Source: Balanoglossus misakiensis
Taxonomy: Eukaryota > Hemichordata
NCBI GenBank assembly: GCA_040954595.2
Contig: CM082579.2
Location: 14,074,001 to 14,138,000 of the forward strand
Direction: 5' to 3'
Length of the DNA stretch: 64,000 nt
Part shown: in pieces, positions 1 through 10,697 of the stretch
How the letters are laid out: every line of letters begins with the position of its first letter
Numbering within the stretch: the first letter of the stretch is position 1
Program-made: the position numbers and the translations under genes
The notes under the pieces: model-generated
Told to the model about the DNA's origin: nothing
Databases searched by the model: none
Seen by the model: only the letters and a program-made list of their open reading frames with translations

Positions 1-487
1 TGGCGATGCAAGCTTGATGATGCATCCCGGTAGATAGTGATGCAAACACTTCACTTTGACATGGGTATTAAATGCATATGGGGATTAAAAGTTGACTGAA
101 AATCCCTGGGTTAATACAAGTCCAAAAGCACTGAAATTTGACATAGCTAATACAATGGTGACATTGAATGTGATTCTTTGCATTAGGGGAAATGGCGTAG
201 CAAGCCTAATGATGCATCAGTGTAGATGGTGATCCAAGCTCTGCGCTTTGGCATGGGTATTTAATGTTGAATGTAAATTCCCAGGTTAATATATGCATGG
301 GTATTTAATGTTGACTGTAAATCCCTAGGTTAATACATGGCCATAAGTACTGTAAGGGGTAGATGGTGATGCAAGCTCTGCACTTTGACATGGGGATTAA
401 ATGCATGCTGAGGGGGATTTTAAGTTGTCTGTAAATCCCCAGGTTGATATGTGGCCAAAAGCACTGTAATTTGACATTGCTAATGAT
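1..487. repeat. Diverged direct repeats (three copies)
   Basis: Three diverged copies of a unit starting near 30, 212 and 360 share 'tagatggtgatgcaagctct' followed by 'gacatggg-attaaatg' and then 'aaatccccaggttaatac'. Spacing is irregular (about 180 and 150 bp). A fourth copy of the second half lies at 4484-4590. No coding potential is visible. The block runs directly into SINE-tail sequence at about 488, so it is probably part of a larger interspersed repeat. Confidence 0.55.
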
Positions 488-907
488 GGTGAGCTGTACT
501 CCCCAGGGAGTTGAATGGAATGTTTAGGTCCAACGACCTAGGTCAAATGACCATGGGACAACTTTAAAGCATGTTGAGATTTAATGTGCTACATAAGTTA
601 TAAATATTATATTAATATTATTACATAAACAACACTCTTACCTAGCTAAGGAAGTGGTCAGGTGAAAAATATTTGCAGAGCTGACCAATTATTTAAGGAA
701 TATTAAAGTTGGGTAATTTGGACGTATTCATACGGGTGTTGGTCAATGGAAAGTCCTTTGTTCATTTTCAAAATGGCAACCAAAAATGCGAACAAAACAC
801 ACTGAATTATGTACGGGATATTGGTGTTGCCTAATTTGCGTGTTTCCACATTTACTTAAACTCTCACAGGGAGACAAATGTCACAGCAAACGGAAAAATG
901 ACTATGC
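388..907 (+). repeat. Interspersed repeat, copy 1 (contains SINE 3' part)
   Basis: This block matches 4484-5010 in the same orientation almost throughout, starting at 'acatggggattaaatgca' and ending at 'cggaaaaatga-tatgcta'. It includes a SINE-like 3' region (ctccccagggagttgaatgg, aggtccaacgacctaggtca, then an ATT-rich tail at about 600-630) and about 280 bp beyond it. A third, shorter match lies at 3925-4139. By eye identity is around 90 percent. It is non-coding. Confidence 0.65.
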
Positions 908-3711
908 TACACACAACACTTTTATTGATCATGGAAAATGTTCATGAGAATTGTGTTATGGTACTTTTCGGGGCTCACGACCTGTGTTATAGGAAATCTG
1001 ACAAGGAATCCAAACTGTACCACATACACAACACTTTAATTAAGCATGGGAAATGGTCCTGAGAACAATATTCTCAGAGTTGAAAAACTGTGTTATCTGC
1101 GTTATATTGATGTTGTCTAATTTACACGCCTGTACATTTATTTATACTCTGACTTTGAGCTTAATAAGGCAGCGCCTGCTAAGGTCAATTTGCCACGTAC
1201 ACTTTTAATTAGCATAGATAATGATCATGATAACTTCATTTTCAGAGCTGACAAACTGTGTTATGTGAAATTCATGTTGCCTATTTCATGATAATGGCTT
1301 GTGGTACACAATGGTTAACAGCAATCAGCAATTGCTTGTATGATAGGTATAATGATCGATTTACAAATTTCAATGGTATAATAATGGGCAACACATGTGG
1401 AAGTGTTTAATAAACAGTTAACTGATGTGGTGATGGTTTGTGGTAAAATTGAGGGTACACAGATTATAATGGGCAAAACAATGAATATAATAGAGGTTGA
1501 TGATGGTGAATGGTTTCATATGAATGGTGTAATAAAGGTTAACAAATGTGGTGATAGCTTTGGTGTACAGGGCTGTTCATATCTTTAGTAATGACAAAGG
1601 TATAATAGTGATAAAAGCTTAAATAAGTGTTAGGGCACAATCTTCATGATGGTTCATTCATTGGTTAATGTGTATATTTTATTAATATCATGCTATTGTT
1701 TATCAGTTAGATCATAATCAGGGTTTTTCCATGCACATAGTCATCATGAATCAGCGGAATTCTTCTGAATAGTACCTGTGATCATTTTTGCGCACCGACG
1801 CATTGTACGCGACAGACATGCAGAAAATATTAACATGTAACTCACAGGCATAGTGTTAAATCTAAACGACTATATGTTAGATAAGCTTTACCTCCCCACC
1901 CCATCAAAATTCCAAATTTAGCTTGATGTGACGTTTTCGGGTAGTACCAATTCGGAAACTTTCATGGTTCATTCATTGAACCAAATATTGGATTTGACAC
2001 ACTGTGTCTTGGGTGGGTAAAGCATGGTGAAATGTTGGCAGTAAACTTTAACCAGACAGGTCACATGAAAGGAAGATTTTATCATTTGAGTTCGATGGCA
2101 TACATGATAAGATATGTCAGTTCTGACACCTTTTTTGCAGATGTAGATGCTGATGTATTTTTTCCATTGGACACAATACTCAAAGTCCAGTCTGTGTTTA
2201 AAATGATACCCTGGTCACACACAGTGAGAAATGTCAGCCTTTGACTTAATTATCTAATTTATGCATTGTTAACAATGCACTGTGACATTTACTGCATGTA
2301 TTTTTCCCCCTGTGGAAACTTACTATGCTTTGAATACATGTTCCCTAATGGGGTGTTAAAGGATACAGTAGGATCTGTTTCGGTAGCAAATATGACACTG
2401 TTTTCAACATATTTGACTGGTGGCAATATGTGGTTTTACGTTGGTATCCATCATGTAACTCAGATACCTATATGAAGCTCCATAGTAAATTTCACAGAAG
2501 TCGGCTGATCAATTCCAGAAAAGTAGATTTTTTACCAAAAATGTGGAAAAAGACAAAAAAATGCATAACAAGTAGAAAATTCACACTATTAGCTTAAAAC
2601 ATACAGAAATGTGTGAGGCTAATATAAGGTACTATCATACCATTTTTTCAAATCAATATGACCAGGACTTGTCGAGTTTCTGAGTTTTGACCAAATTAAG
2701 GTTTTCCCAGCTAATTTGTATATATTTTTGGCAATGACAACTTCGTTTGAACAAACTCCCATCTACAGCCTAGCATGCATCTACACACCAAATATTGAGG
2801 TTATTGGCGCAACGGTTTTCAAGTTTTTGATGTGTACGAACATACATCCATCTATCCGTCCATATGTCCATACATACATACAGACGCAACCAAATCCATA
2901 AGGTCCCACTGTATATACCTATACAAATGGGACCAAATAAAACACACAAAAAATAACACTTAACATCTTACAGTGCAGGGCCTTGCTAGTTGATGTGGTA
3001 CAATTCTATCATATCACTTCACAGCTGGTAGCCAAGGGCAGTGTTTGCACAGAGGAGCCTCCTGAATGTCTTTGCTCGTTCACACCTCTTCAGTGATAAT
3101 GTCTGGATTACATTGACATGAAACTGTTTGTTCAGTAGTGTTTCAACTGCCAGCTACCTGGGTTCATTTTACACCCAAACACTGAAAATATTGCAGCAGT
3201 CAATAATATAACCTACACACTGTGTGAAATTCACCATGTTCTAAAGTAATGTTGATGTCTAATGTGCATTGTGACTTACAGGGCATGCACGGCTAAAGCT
3301 TGTCGAAAGTTGACAAAGCAAAAGACCAGACCAGTTGCCTGTTTTAAAATGTGCTTCATTCCAAGGACCTTGGCGATGAGTCATGAATTGGGAAACGTTC
3401 ATGAGACCCATTTTTTTTCACTGGACCAGCACATTTAATGATATGACCATGAAATTGAACTGTTCCCAGGAGCTACTGAGAGTTGCCTTGTTTCACCCCC
3501 AAGTTACTACCTGGGGTTTTTACAATGACGACAGTAGTTCCAAAAAAAAACGTTGTACTTTTATGAATAATCGATTAGGGTAGATTTATTCATGGTAGTA
3601 AAACTTTTTGGCCTGCAGTTGCCAAACAAAGACAATTACAAGTAAGGGACTGGACATAAACTACCAGGGGGAGCGCAGGGGAATTGACGAAAGCGATGGC
3701 CTCAAATTAAT
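908..3711. other. Non-coding stretch with degenerate repeats and a microsatellite
   Basis: No gene is recognised. At 915, 1026 and about 1199 there are diverged copies of 'cacaacacttt-att-a-catgg', suggesting an old tandem repeat of 110-170 bp. At about 2845-2885 there is a degenerate CATA/CATC-type microsatellite (tccatctatccgtccatatg, then catacatacatacagac). The short open frames here (up to 70 codons) show no recognisable domain and none looks like a gene. Confidence 0.5.
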
Positions 3712-4080
3712 GTCATAGTCCAGTGGTTAGAGCATCAGACCCATAATCAAAGAATCAAGAGTTTGATCCCTGGCATGGTTGTGGTGTTGTGTCCTCTGGC
3801 AAGGCAATTTACATCTCCTTGCCTCTCCCTGCCTATAAGAAAAGGGTAATTTGGTGGATCGGATATTGTAATGTGTATGTATAGGTCTGCTTTGCTGATA
3901 TAAAAGCTGCACATGTGAGCTGTTGTTTGCTCCCCATGGAGTGGAATGGAATATTTTAGGTCCAACGACCTAGGTCAAATTACCATGGGAAACACTTCAA
4001 AGCAGCACATTGAGATTTATTGCATAATGTGCTATATAAGTAATAAATATTATATTGATATTATTACATAAACAACACTC
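3712..4080 (+). mobile_element. tRNA-derived SINE
   Basis: The 5' end is tRNA-like. An A-box-like 'tagtccagtgg' lies at about 3717, 'gacccataatca' places a CAT anticodon in the loop (tRNA-Met-like), and a B-box-like 'gagtttgatccc' follows. Next comes the 'gtgttgtgtcctctggcaag' body, a block with 'gctccccatggagtggaatgg', then 'aatgtgctatataagtaata' and an ATT-rich tail near 4040-4070. This is the usual layout of a pol III SINE: tRNA head, unrelated body, simple tail. Partial 3' copies lie at 488-630 and 4590-4735. Sequence beyond the tail (to 4139) is shared with those copies, so the true 3' end is uncertain. The head has lost tRNA pairing and is not a functional tRNA. Confidence 0.75.
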
Positions 4081-4139
4081 TTACTTAGCAAAGGAAGTGG
4101 TCAGGTGAACTATATTCGCAGAGCTGACCAATTGTTTAA

Positions 4140-4482
4140 AGGGGCAAAGTCTCTCATCGCTGCCTTTTTTCAATTAATTATGTATGATACAAGACGCCAT
4201 TGATGTTATTCTACATGTGGATATATGGTGAATCAACATTCGACCACACACAACTTCCGTCTCGTTTGTACGATATGAGAGTAAAAACTCGCCCAAAATG
4301 AATAAATGGTAAAGAACGATTATTCATTTTGGCGAGTTTTTCACTCTCCTGTCTATAAGAGGGATGGAAGTTGTGTGTGGTTGAACGTTCATTCGCTATA
4401 TATCCACATGTAGAATAACAAACGGTGTCTCTTATCAAATATAATATGGGAAAAAGGGCAGCGAGAGAGAGACTTTGTCCCT
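4140..4482. mobile_element. Palindromic TTAA-type MITE, copy 1
   Basis: The ends are inverted: AGGGGCAAAGTCTCTC on the left and the complement of AGGGACAAAGTCTCTC on the right. Almost the whole 343 bp folds on itself, for example 'cacacacaacttccgtctc' near 4246 against its complement near 4370. A close relative lies at 34365-34712. TTAA precedes the left end (4136-4139), but the right flank is 'cacatgggg', so the duplication is missing on that side. TTAA target sites occur in piggyBac and Kolobok families, and which of these mobilised it is not decided here. Confidence 0.8.
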
Positions 4483-4483
4483 C

Positions 4484-5010
4484 ACATGGGGATTAAATGC
4501 ACATGCGTGTGTATTTAAAGTTAACTGTAAATCCCCAGGTTAATACGTGGCCAAAAGCACTGTAATTTGGCATTTCTAATGATGGTGAGATGTTGTTTGC
4601 TCCCCAGGGAGTTCAATGGAATATTTAGGTCCAACATCCTAGGTCAAATGACCATGGGACAACTTAAAGCACGTTGAGATTTAATGTGCTACATAAGTTA
4701 TAAATATTATAAAAATATTATTACATAAACAACACTCTTCCTTAGCAAAGGAAGTGGTCAGGTGAAATATATTCGCAGAGCTGACCAATTCTTTAAGGAA
4801 AATTAAAGTTGGGTAATTTGGATGTATTCATACGAGTGTTGGTCAATGATAGGAAAGTCCTTTGTTCATTTTCAAAATGAAAACCAAAAATGCGAACAAA
4901 ACACACTGAATTACGTATGGGATATTGATGTTGCCTAATTTGCGTGACTCTACATTTACTTAAACTCTCACAGGGAGACAAATGTCACAGCAAACGGAAA
5001 AATGATTATG
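4484..5010 (+). repeat. Interspersed repeat, copy 2
   Basis: Same-orientation copy of 388-907, including the SINE-like 3' block and its downstream extension. It stops after 'gattatgcta', where the 1.9-kb dispersed repeat begins with 'caatacgccaacc'. The copy at 388-907 continues past this point with different sequence, so the dispersed repeat appears to have been inserted into, or recombined with, this family. Confidence 0.65.
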
Positions 5011-5015
5011 CTAAG

Positions 5016-6950
5016 CAATACGCCAACCTTTAAAATATTACTTTAGAAAGTTTGTATTCATACTTTCTTCAAGTTGTCATAACGCTACCCCGAAATGTGT
5101 TTAAGTATTGCCTTTGTATTAATGGGCTAGATTCATGGCGTTATATGTCATAAATTAAAAAGCCAACCCTTATTGATTTTGATAATATTTATGTCGGAGA
5201 ATCCACAATGAAAAATATGTATTTCAATTTCATAACTCAAAATGATTTTCAAATCCATGACCTTATTTTCAACTCCAGTGATCGTACATCCTGAACCTTG
5301 TGCCAGTAAATGATTGGCCATTACAGGGTTAATGGGCACTCTCCCGTTCTCTTCCTCCGCAGTTTCATTCATGTTCTTGTTTGACGGAAATGGGTGTGAC
5401 CAGACGCTTGAATGTTTTCATGTGGGTGTCGTTGTTCATCAGGATCGGTCTCCTGGTGTGTCTGTACAGGTACGCAAGGAGAAACTGCCCACAAGAACCT
5501 GCGAGTGAAACTATTTAAGGTAGTATGTGCCTCGCGGTCTGAGATTCAGACAAATGATAGTCCTCAAAACTTTTTCAAGTCTTTGATTTACTAAAGTGTA
5601 TGGTGAGTCTCTTTGAAAACAACAAAAACATTACTCACCATATTGTTATTTTTTTGAAAGTTTAAAATGAAGTTGACAATGTACCAAACAGATTCTATTT
5701 ATTTCTTCATGACCATGTTCACCCCAAGGTCATATGGACCTGCAAGTATATGCCAGAGCCAGAGTCGACATTACCGAAGCCAGAGTTCAAAGCTTGCAGG
5801 TCACCCCTTGCCAGCTCATGTCTAGCTAAACTGCCATGGATGCCAAGAGATATAGGACTACAGTAACCTGTAGATGGTTTCAGTATGTTTGAAGAAAGTG
5901 GTGGCACACTTTTGGCTACATTTGAAATGGCTATGGTACCAGTGGTTGAATTTGCAAAGGTGACCTTTGACCTGGTATCATTAAAGATATTAAAGAACGA
6001 TTGAACATTCCTTGTTGTCGTAAAATGACATCTGTAATAACTTATATTTTATCTGTTCATCTTGAAGTACTATATATTTAAACGCCAATTTTCCATTGCC
6101 AATCAATTTTTACAAATAAATTGTAATATGCATGTTGATTTTACAAAAACTCCTTACTTCAAAGTGAATTCTGTTACACATCACGTAAATATTTTCCCCA
6201 CGAATTCTTCAGTTGCTGACTCGGAAATTTCATATATTGGGCAGAAATTGGATACATTACCGAGCCATTAAAATTACAGTTTTCTATTTTAATTGATCTT
6301 CCATAACTTCAAGTACTTTGATTTGACATAAATTAAAAACATCATGGTGAATAAATAAAAAATCTTTGATTATCTAATTGTGCATGTTTACATGGTTTTA
6401 TTTTAGTATGCTGGGTACTTAATGTCTAATTGCTCGCTGATTTTATACTGTTCAAGATGACAATCTAATTTTAGTTTTCAGCTGATAATGGAAATTACTG
6501 ATTAAAAAAATTGAATTTTGTCATGAATAAACTTGTTGTTCATGGCAGTTGCTGTATTTTGTTTCATGTGTATTCCATTTTTGCAAGAATACCATTGAGC
6601 TCAGTTTGATTTGATTAAACACGTTTATCGGAAAATTTTGTCATTTGAAATATCTGTTTTTGCGCCCTCTACCATTTGACCAAATGATTCTCTTATTTTG
6701 GTGGCCTTTGTCTGTGTATATGAGAATACTATAGTACTCTCGCATCGATGATAGTAGAAGTTGAAAACGTCTCTTGCCACGTGGCCTAGAAGAAAGGTGA
6801 TCTTTAGAGTAAAATAAAACAAACTATCCAGATAGGAAGCTAGAAAAGAAGTTGAATCGTTGAAATTTTATTTATTTTTATATTGTTAATATCGTTGGTG
6901 ATGTTGACTGGCCGACAATCTTTGTCACACCAGTATTTGCAGGTAGATTA
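5016..6950 (+). repeat. 1.9-kb dispersed repeat, copy 1
   Basis: From 'caatacgccaacctttaaaa' to 'gccgacaatctttgtcacac' plus about 20 bp this is matched, in the same orientation and roughly 95 percent identical by eye, by 21808-23536. Copy 1 is about 206 bp longer, mostly because of a block at about 5268-5468 that is absent from copy 2. No ORF of note, no terminal inverted repeat and no poly(A) tail are seen, so the element class is unknown. It could be a non-autonomous mobile element or a segmental duplication. Confidence 0.75.
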
Positions 6951-7430
6951 AAACATTGCCTATTCCAGCAATAATCACAACAGTCTTACTTTTTCTATCT
7001 TTGTAAGCGTTAATCTTTATTGACCTCGCTTGTTGTTTTGTGTTTTTGTGTTGGTTTTGTTTTTGTTTTGTTTTTTTAGTAGTTTCATAATTTTATTTGT
7101 ATTTTTAAAATGTTTTCCTGTTTTTTGTTTACTTTTTTATTTTTTTTACTATTTGTTGATTGTAATGCTGTATGGGTCTCGACTGTCGGTCCCAACTTGT
7201 CATATAATTAGGTAGTACTGGAGTCAGTGGAAACCCAGGTGCCCGCATAATTTCAGGTGTAGTGACACCGTGTATTGTCATGTTAATGAATATGGCTTCG
7301 TTAGCTAAGTTTCGTGTAGTAAGAGAGCACACTTCAATTTAGGTCTTGAAGGGAGCAACAAGTCGGGTCTCCCTGCTCAGTGAGTAGAAATACTAGGGGA
7401 AATATTGCACCATACCTTGCTGTGTCCATG
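6951..7430. other. T-rich non-coding stretch
   Basis: 7030-7150 is a strongly T-rich, low-complexity tract (runs such as tttgtttttgttttg). 7160-7430 is ordinary non-coding sequence. A possible LTR start (TGTAATGCTGTA) occurs twice, at about 7159 and 7430. I cannot decide between them because no 3' LTR is present for comparison. No gene is seen. Confidence 0.4.
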
Positions 7431-8494
7431 TAATGCTGTAGCGCGCATTAGTGCTCTCAGGACCACTGTTTCTGCAATTCGAGTGGAAGTAAATTGAGTA
7501 CTTCTAGAAAGCAGAATTGTGCTTATTCAGTGCAAACCGGTGTGGTCGGGCGATTGGCGTGGCTGGCATGGTCGTATGTGGTGTGGCTGGAAATTGCTCC
7601 AAGCAGAGTTCTGTGGAACCATCCTATAGACCCGGTATTGCTGAGCATGAAGTGTGGTGAAGAATTCTCGTGTAAGTAATGTATTTGTTTATTTATTTAC
7701 TATAACTTAAATTTATATTTTATGGATATTTATGTCAAATTCGACAATTTGTAAGTAATAGGACGGTCATAGTTAAAGCATAATTTTCCATGATATCACA
7801 TGTAATCATGACGCTTTAACTAGTCCAAATTTCTGATAATTATTATTGAGAAACGTCAGTATTCATTTGTGAACAGTTGCTAAGGTGGACATTTCAGTCA
7901 ATGTTTGTTGATTTTTCATTCAGCCATTTAACCCAAGACTTGCATCTAACAAGTCAGTCTTCAGTGTGTTTACTTGACTACTGGAGGACTACAAGTGGTA
8001 GAAAACATGGTGTATCACAGATTGTATGTGTAATGTGGATCGTCGCTACATCGTTCATCTATACAGGACTCCATCCCATATTGTGGTTGAATCATGATTG
8101 TTTACTATGAATGTTTTATACAGCTAAGTGACACTTACCATTGTTTAGACAATATGCAATAGACAATAAACTATAGTGATATTGTGAATATATTCATTTA
8201 TGTAATATATTAAGTAACCCATTGTATTGTATGACCAATTGTATCAGCATACCTGTACCTGCTAAATTGGTTAGGACAGAGACATTTGATATTGTGCATA
8301 TTGTGCACAAAAATTATATTCCTAGTATTATCTTTATATTATTTAATTGATTTAAATTAAATCAACTGTATTATTGTATCCGCACTGGTTTGTGTAGTTT
8401 CTCCCCATACCTTATCCACGGATGTTTACTCCTTGGCACTGAGAGCTGCTCAATATTTATCCTGGAATCAGAGGGGTGCCCTCCACCTCTGACA
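7431..8494 (+). repeat. Probable 5' LTR of Gmr1-like retrotransposon (left edge uncertain)
   Basis: The right edge is fairly firm: sequence ending ACA at 8494 is followed by two bases and a primer binding site at 8497. LTRs typically run TG...CA. The left edge could be the TGTAATGCTG at about 7430 or the similar one at 7159. A polyadenylation signal AATAAA lies at 8165-8170. The matching 3' LTR is missing because the element is truncated near 18084, so length and age cannot be obtained from LTR comparison. Short open frames within it (for example 7877-8110 and 8390-8731) are treated as chance. Confidence 0.5.
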
Positions 8495-8496
8495 TT

Positions 8497-8513
8497 TGGG
8501 GGCTCGTCCGGGA
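8497..8513 (+). promoter_or_regulatory. Primer binding site, tRNA-Pro type
   Basis: TGGGGGCTCGTCCGGGA matches 17 bases of the well-known proline-tRNA primer binding site of murine leukaemia-type retroviruses. It sits two bases after the inferred LTR end and about 280 bp before the gag frame, the position expected for minus-strand priming. Confidence 0.8.
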
Positions 8514-8772
8514 GTTTTATCGTTTTGTTGTGCATTTGTTTGTATACTATCATAAATTGTTGCCATATAGTGGAGACCATGGTTTTGATAGGTAGAGATT
8601 CTGCAAATTGTGAAGACGGTGCTGGGTCTGTAGGCTGGTACTGTTACTGTATGTGCGCTTGTGGTTTCCTGCTATATAATATGGGCCGTGTTGGTTTGCG
8701 TCGTGCGTTTGGCTGTGTTGACTTGTGCTGAATGCCCTGTACTGCTAGGGGTTGTCAAACTGGGGGTTGTAA

Positions 8773-9760
8773 ATCGCGATACAGCAAAGCATATATGCAG
8801 AAAGAATATCTAAGATAGGGAGAAAATTTGGGTTGGAAGGGACTGCTTTAAAAGATTATGTTAGAGAGGAACAAATTAGACAGAGGGATCTTAGGGCTAC
8901 TGAGAGAGAGGAGCAGAGAGAAGATAATAGGCGGCGCGAGGAACATGAGAGAGAGATACTGAAAATGCAAATTCACTTACAAGAATTAAAATTGAAAGGG
9001 GAAAATACAGAACAGCAGGTTACTGAAAATAATTTGGCCAAAGCGCGTGCTCCGAGACTACAGGGTTTACGTGAGGATGTTGATGATATGGATGCGTACC
9101 TTCAACGTTTTCAGCGCTACGCCACTGCTCAGAAGTGGGAAAAAGATGACTGGGGGTGAATCTCAGTGCATATTGTTACAAGGTAAGGATGTATCCACAT
9201 ACAACCAAATGCCTGCAGCGTCTGCAAATAATTATGATGAATTGAAACCAGAGTTATTGAGGGCTTACCAGTTAAGTGAGGAGAGTTTTCATGACAAGTT
9301 CCGTTCGTGTATGCCACATTATGATGAAAGTGCTCAAAAGTTTATGGACCGTATTGGTGACTATTTGGGCAGATGGGTAGAACTGGCTGGTACTCCAAAG
9401 ACGTACAATGGGCTTACAGATCTGTTACTTCGAGAGCAGTTTATTGGAGTATGTTCCAGAGACATGGCAATGTTCATTAGAGAGCGACGGCCAGAGAATG
9501 TCCAAGAGATGGTATCTACTGCCTCAAAATACTTAGATGCCCGAGGGTGGTGGAAACTGCCAAGTAATGCCAAGAATAATCCAAGGAGCCAGCCGACAGC
9601 AAATACCAAGCCTGCTGTATATCCAAATCAAGTAAATAAGTTTAATAACAAAACCAATGGTTCCCATGTTTTTAAAGGTACGTGCTTCGTATGTGGTAAA
9701 GGTGGTCATATGGCCAAAGATTGTAGAAGTAAGCCAAAGATGCATAAGACGGCGGTATTG
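8773..9760 (+). pseudogene. gag: gag of Gmr1-like retrotransposon, frameshifted
   Basis: The frame opens after a stop at 8770 and has no ATG near its start. It begins with an acidic/basic coiled-coil-like segment (LEGTALKDYVREEQIRQRD, then repeated Arg/Glu) typical of Ty3/gypsy gag N-termini. It continues with 'DDMDAYLQRFQRYA' until a stop at about 9157. Gag homology then continues in another frame from about 9178 ('LLQGKDVSTYNQMP', 'ELLRAYQLSEESF'). Two small indels within about 25 bp (loss of one base near 9155, gain of two near 9172) explain the switch. A CCHC zinc knuckle (C-x2-C-x4-H-x4-C) lies at 9683-9724, followed by a basic stretch. Gag packages element RNA in cytoplasmic particles. 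The frameshifts should abolish function. Confidence 0.8.
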
Positions 9761-10605
9761 TTAACTGAAGAAGATAGAAACTATCCACCTAAACAAGAAT
9801 GTACACATTGGGGCAACCGTCGACAGCCCAGGGGACTAGACACTGGTTATGCATGTATGGTGGTAGCAATGGAAATAGATAAAACAGATGCAACACTGAA
9901 TAAGGAGTTCGTGTTACCATGTGGTCATAAGCTCCCAGTGATGAGTGCTGCTTGTAGTGCCCATGGAGTGAAGAAGATGCCGGTAATGAAGGGATTGGTC
10001 GATGGTAAGCTGGTTAGCGTTTTGCGTGATAGTGGGTGTAGTAGCGTGGTAGTTCGAAGAAGTCTGGTGTCAAGTAATCAGCTGACTGGTGAGTACAGGA
10101 CATGTGTTCTGATAGATGGGACTATTAGAAGAGTACCTGTAGCCTCTATAAAAGTTGATACCCCTTACTTTGTTGGTGATGTTACTGCACTGTGCATGAT
10201 GAACCCTGTGTATGATTTAATACTGGGCAACATTGATGGTGTATCTGACCCTTCGAATCCTGATACTACATGGCAGGAACCATTGCCGACATGTAGACTG
10301 TGTACAACTGTTGGACAGGTACCAGGTTTAGCAAATGCTGTGGAGACCAGAGCCCAGAAGATAGCCAACCAAAAACCAATCAGAGAGCTTAAAGTACCTA
10401 AAGCTGTTGGTGAAGTGGTGATGCCAGGGAAGCTTCAACAAGCTCAAGAAGAAGACTCCACTCTTGACAAACTACGTGAGAAGGCAATTTTGGGTGACGA
10501 GAAAGTGACTAGGAATGGAGGTAGGTTGAAGTTCATCATGAAAGATGGGATCCTGTACAGAGAGTTCAATTCGCCAATGGTCCAATTTGGTGAAAAGCTG
10601 TTACA
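9761..10605 (+). CDS. pro: Retropepsin-type protease and pre-integrase linker (5' part of interrupted pol)
   Basis: In frame with the zinc knuckle, this region holds an aspartyl protease: catalytic Asp-Ser-Gly at 10028-10036 in 'VLRDSGCSSVVVRRSLV', followed by 'YDLILGNIDG', the typical C-terminal retropepsin motif (hydrophobic-hydrophobic-G). After it comes a linker with 'VETRAQKIANQKP' and 'DGILYREF', which in gypsy-type elements immediately precedes the integrase zinc-binding domain. This order places the protease next to integrase rather than next to reverse transcriptase. The frame is intact up to 10605, where the CACTA-like transposon interrupts it; the rest of pol resumes at 16076. The open frame read on into the transposon (to 10708) is an artefact of the insertion. 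Confidence 0.8.
10603..10605. other. Target site duplication ACA, left copy
   Basis: ACA directly precedes the CACTG terminus of the inserted transposon and is repeated at 16076-16078 after its TAGTG terminus. Three-base duplications are characteristic of CACTA/EnSpm elements. Confidence 0.75.
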
Positions 10606-10686
10606 CACTGCGGGAAATACTAGAGCTATGTTGGGCAGTATTCCGCGAAGCGCGAGCTCCCATGTTCACCATAGCAACGCATTGCC

Positions 10687-10697
10687 AAGATGGCGGC
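10687..10697 (+). promoter_or_regulatory. YY1-like motif overlapping a start codon
   Basis: AAGATGGCGGC matches the classic YY1 site that often lies at or just downstream of transcription starts of animal genes and can include the initiator ATG. Here the motif's ATG (10690) is the start codon of the 216-codon ORF, about 80 bp inside the transposon end. This is a candidate core promoter/translation start element; function is inferred. Confidence 0.5.

Noticed and set aside
3713-3785. A tRNA gene
   Set aside because: A- and B-box-like motifs and a CAT anticodon are present, but stem pairing is lost and the sequence continues into a typical SINE body repeated elsewhere, so it is the head of a SINE.
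7030-7215. A Phe/Leu-rich open frame resembling a membrane protein
   Set aside because: It is a translation of a T-rich low-complexity tract.
8390-8731. A 113-codon open frame over the LTR end and leader
   Set aside because: It overlaps the primer binding site and untranslated leader of the retrotransposon and has no recognisable motif.
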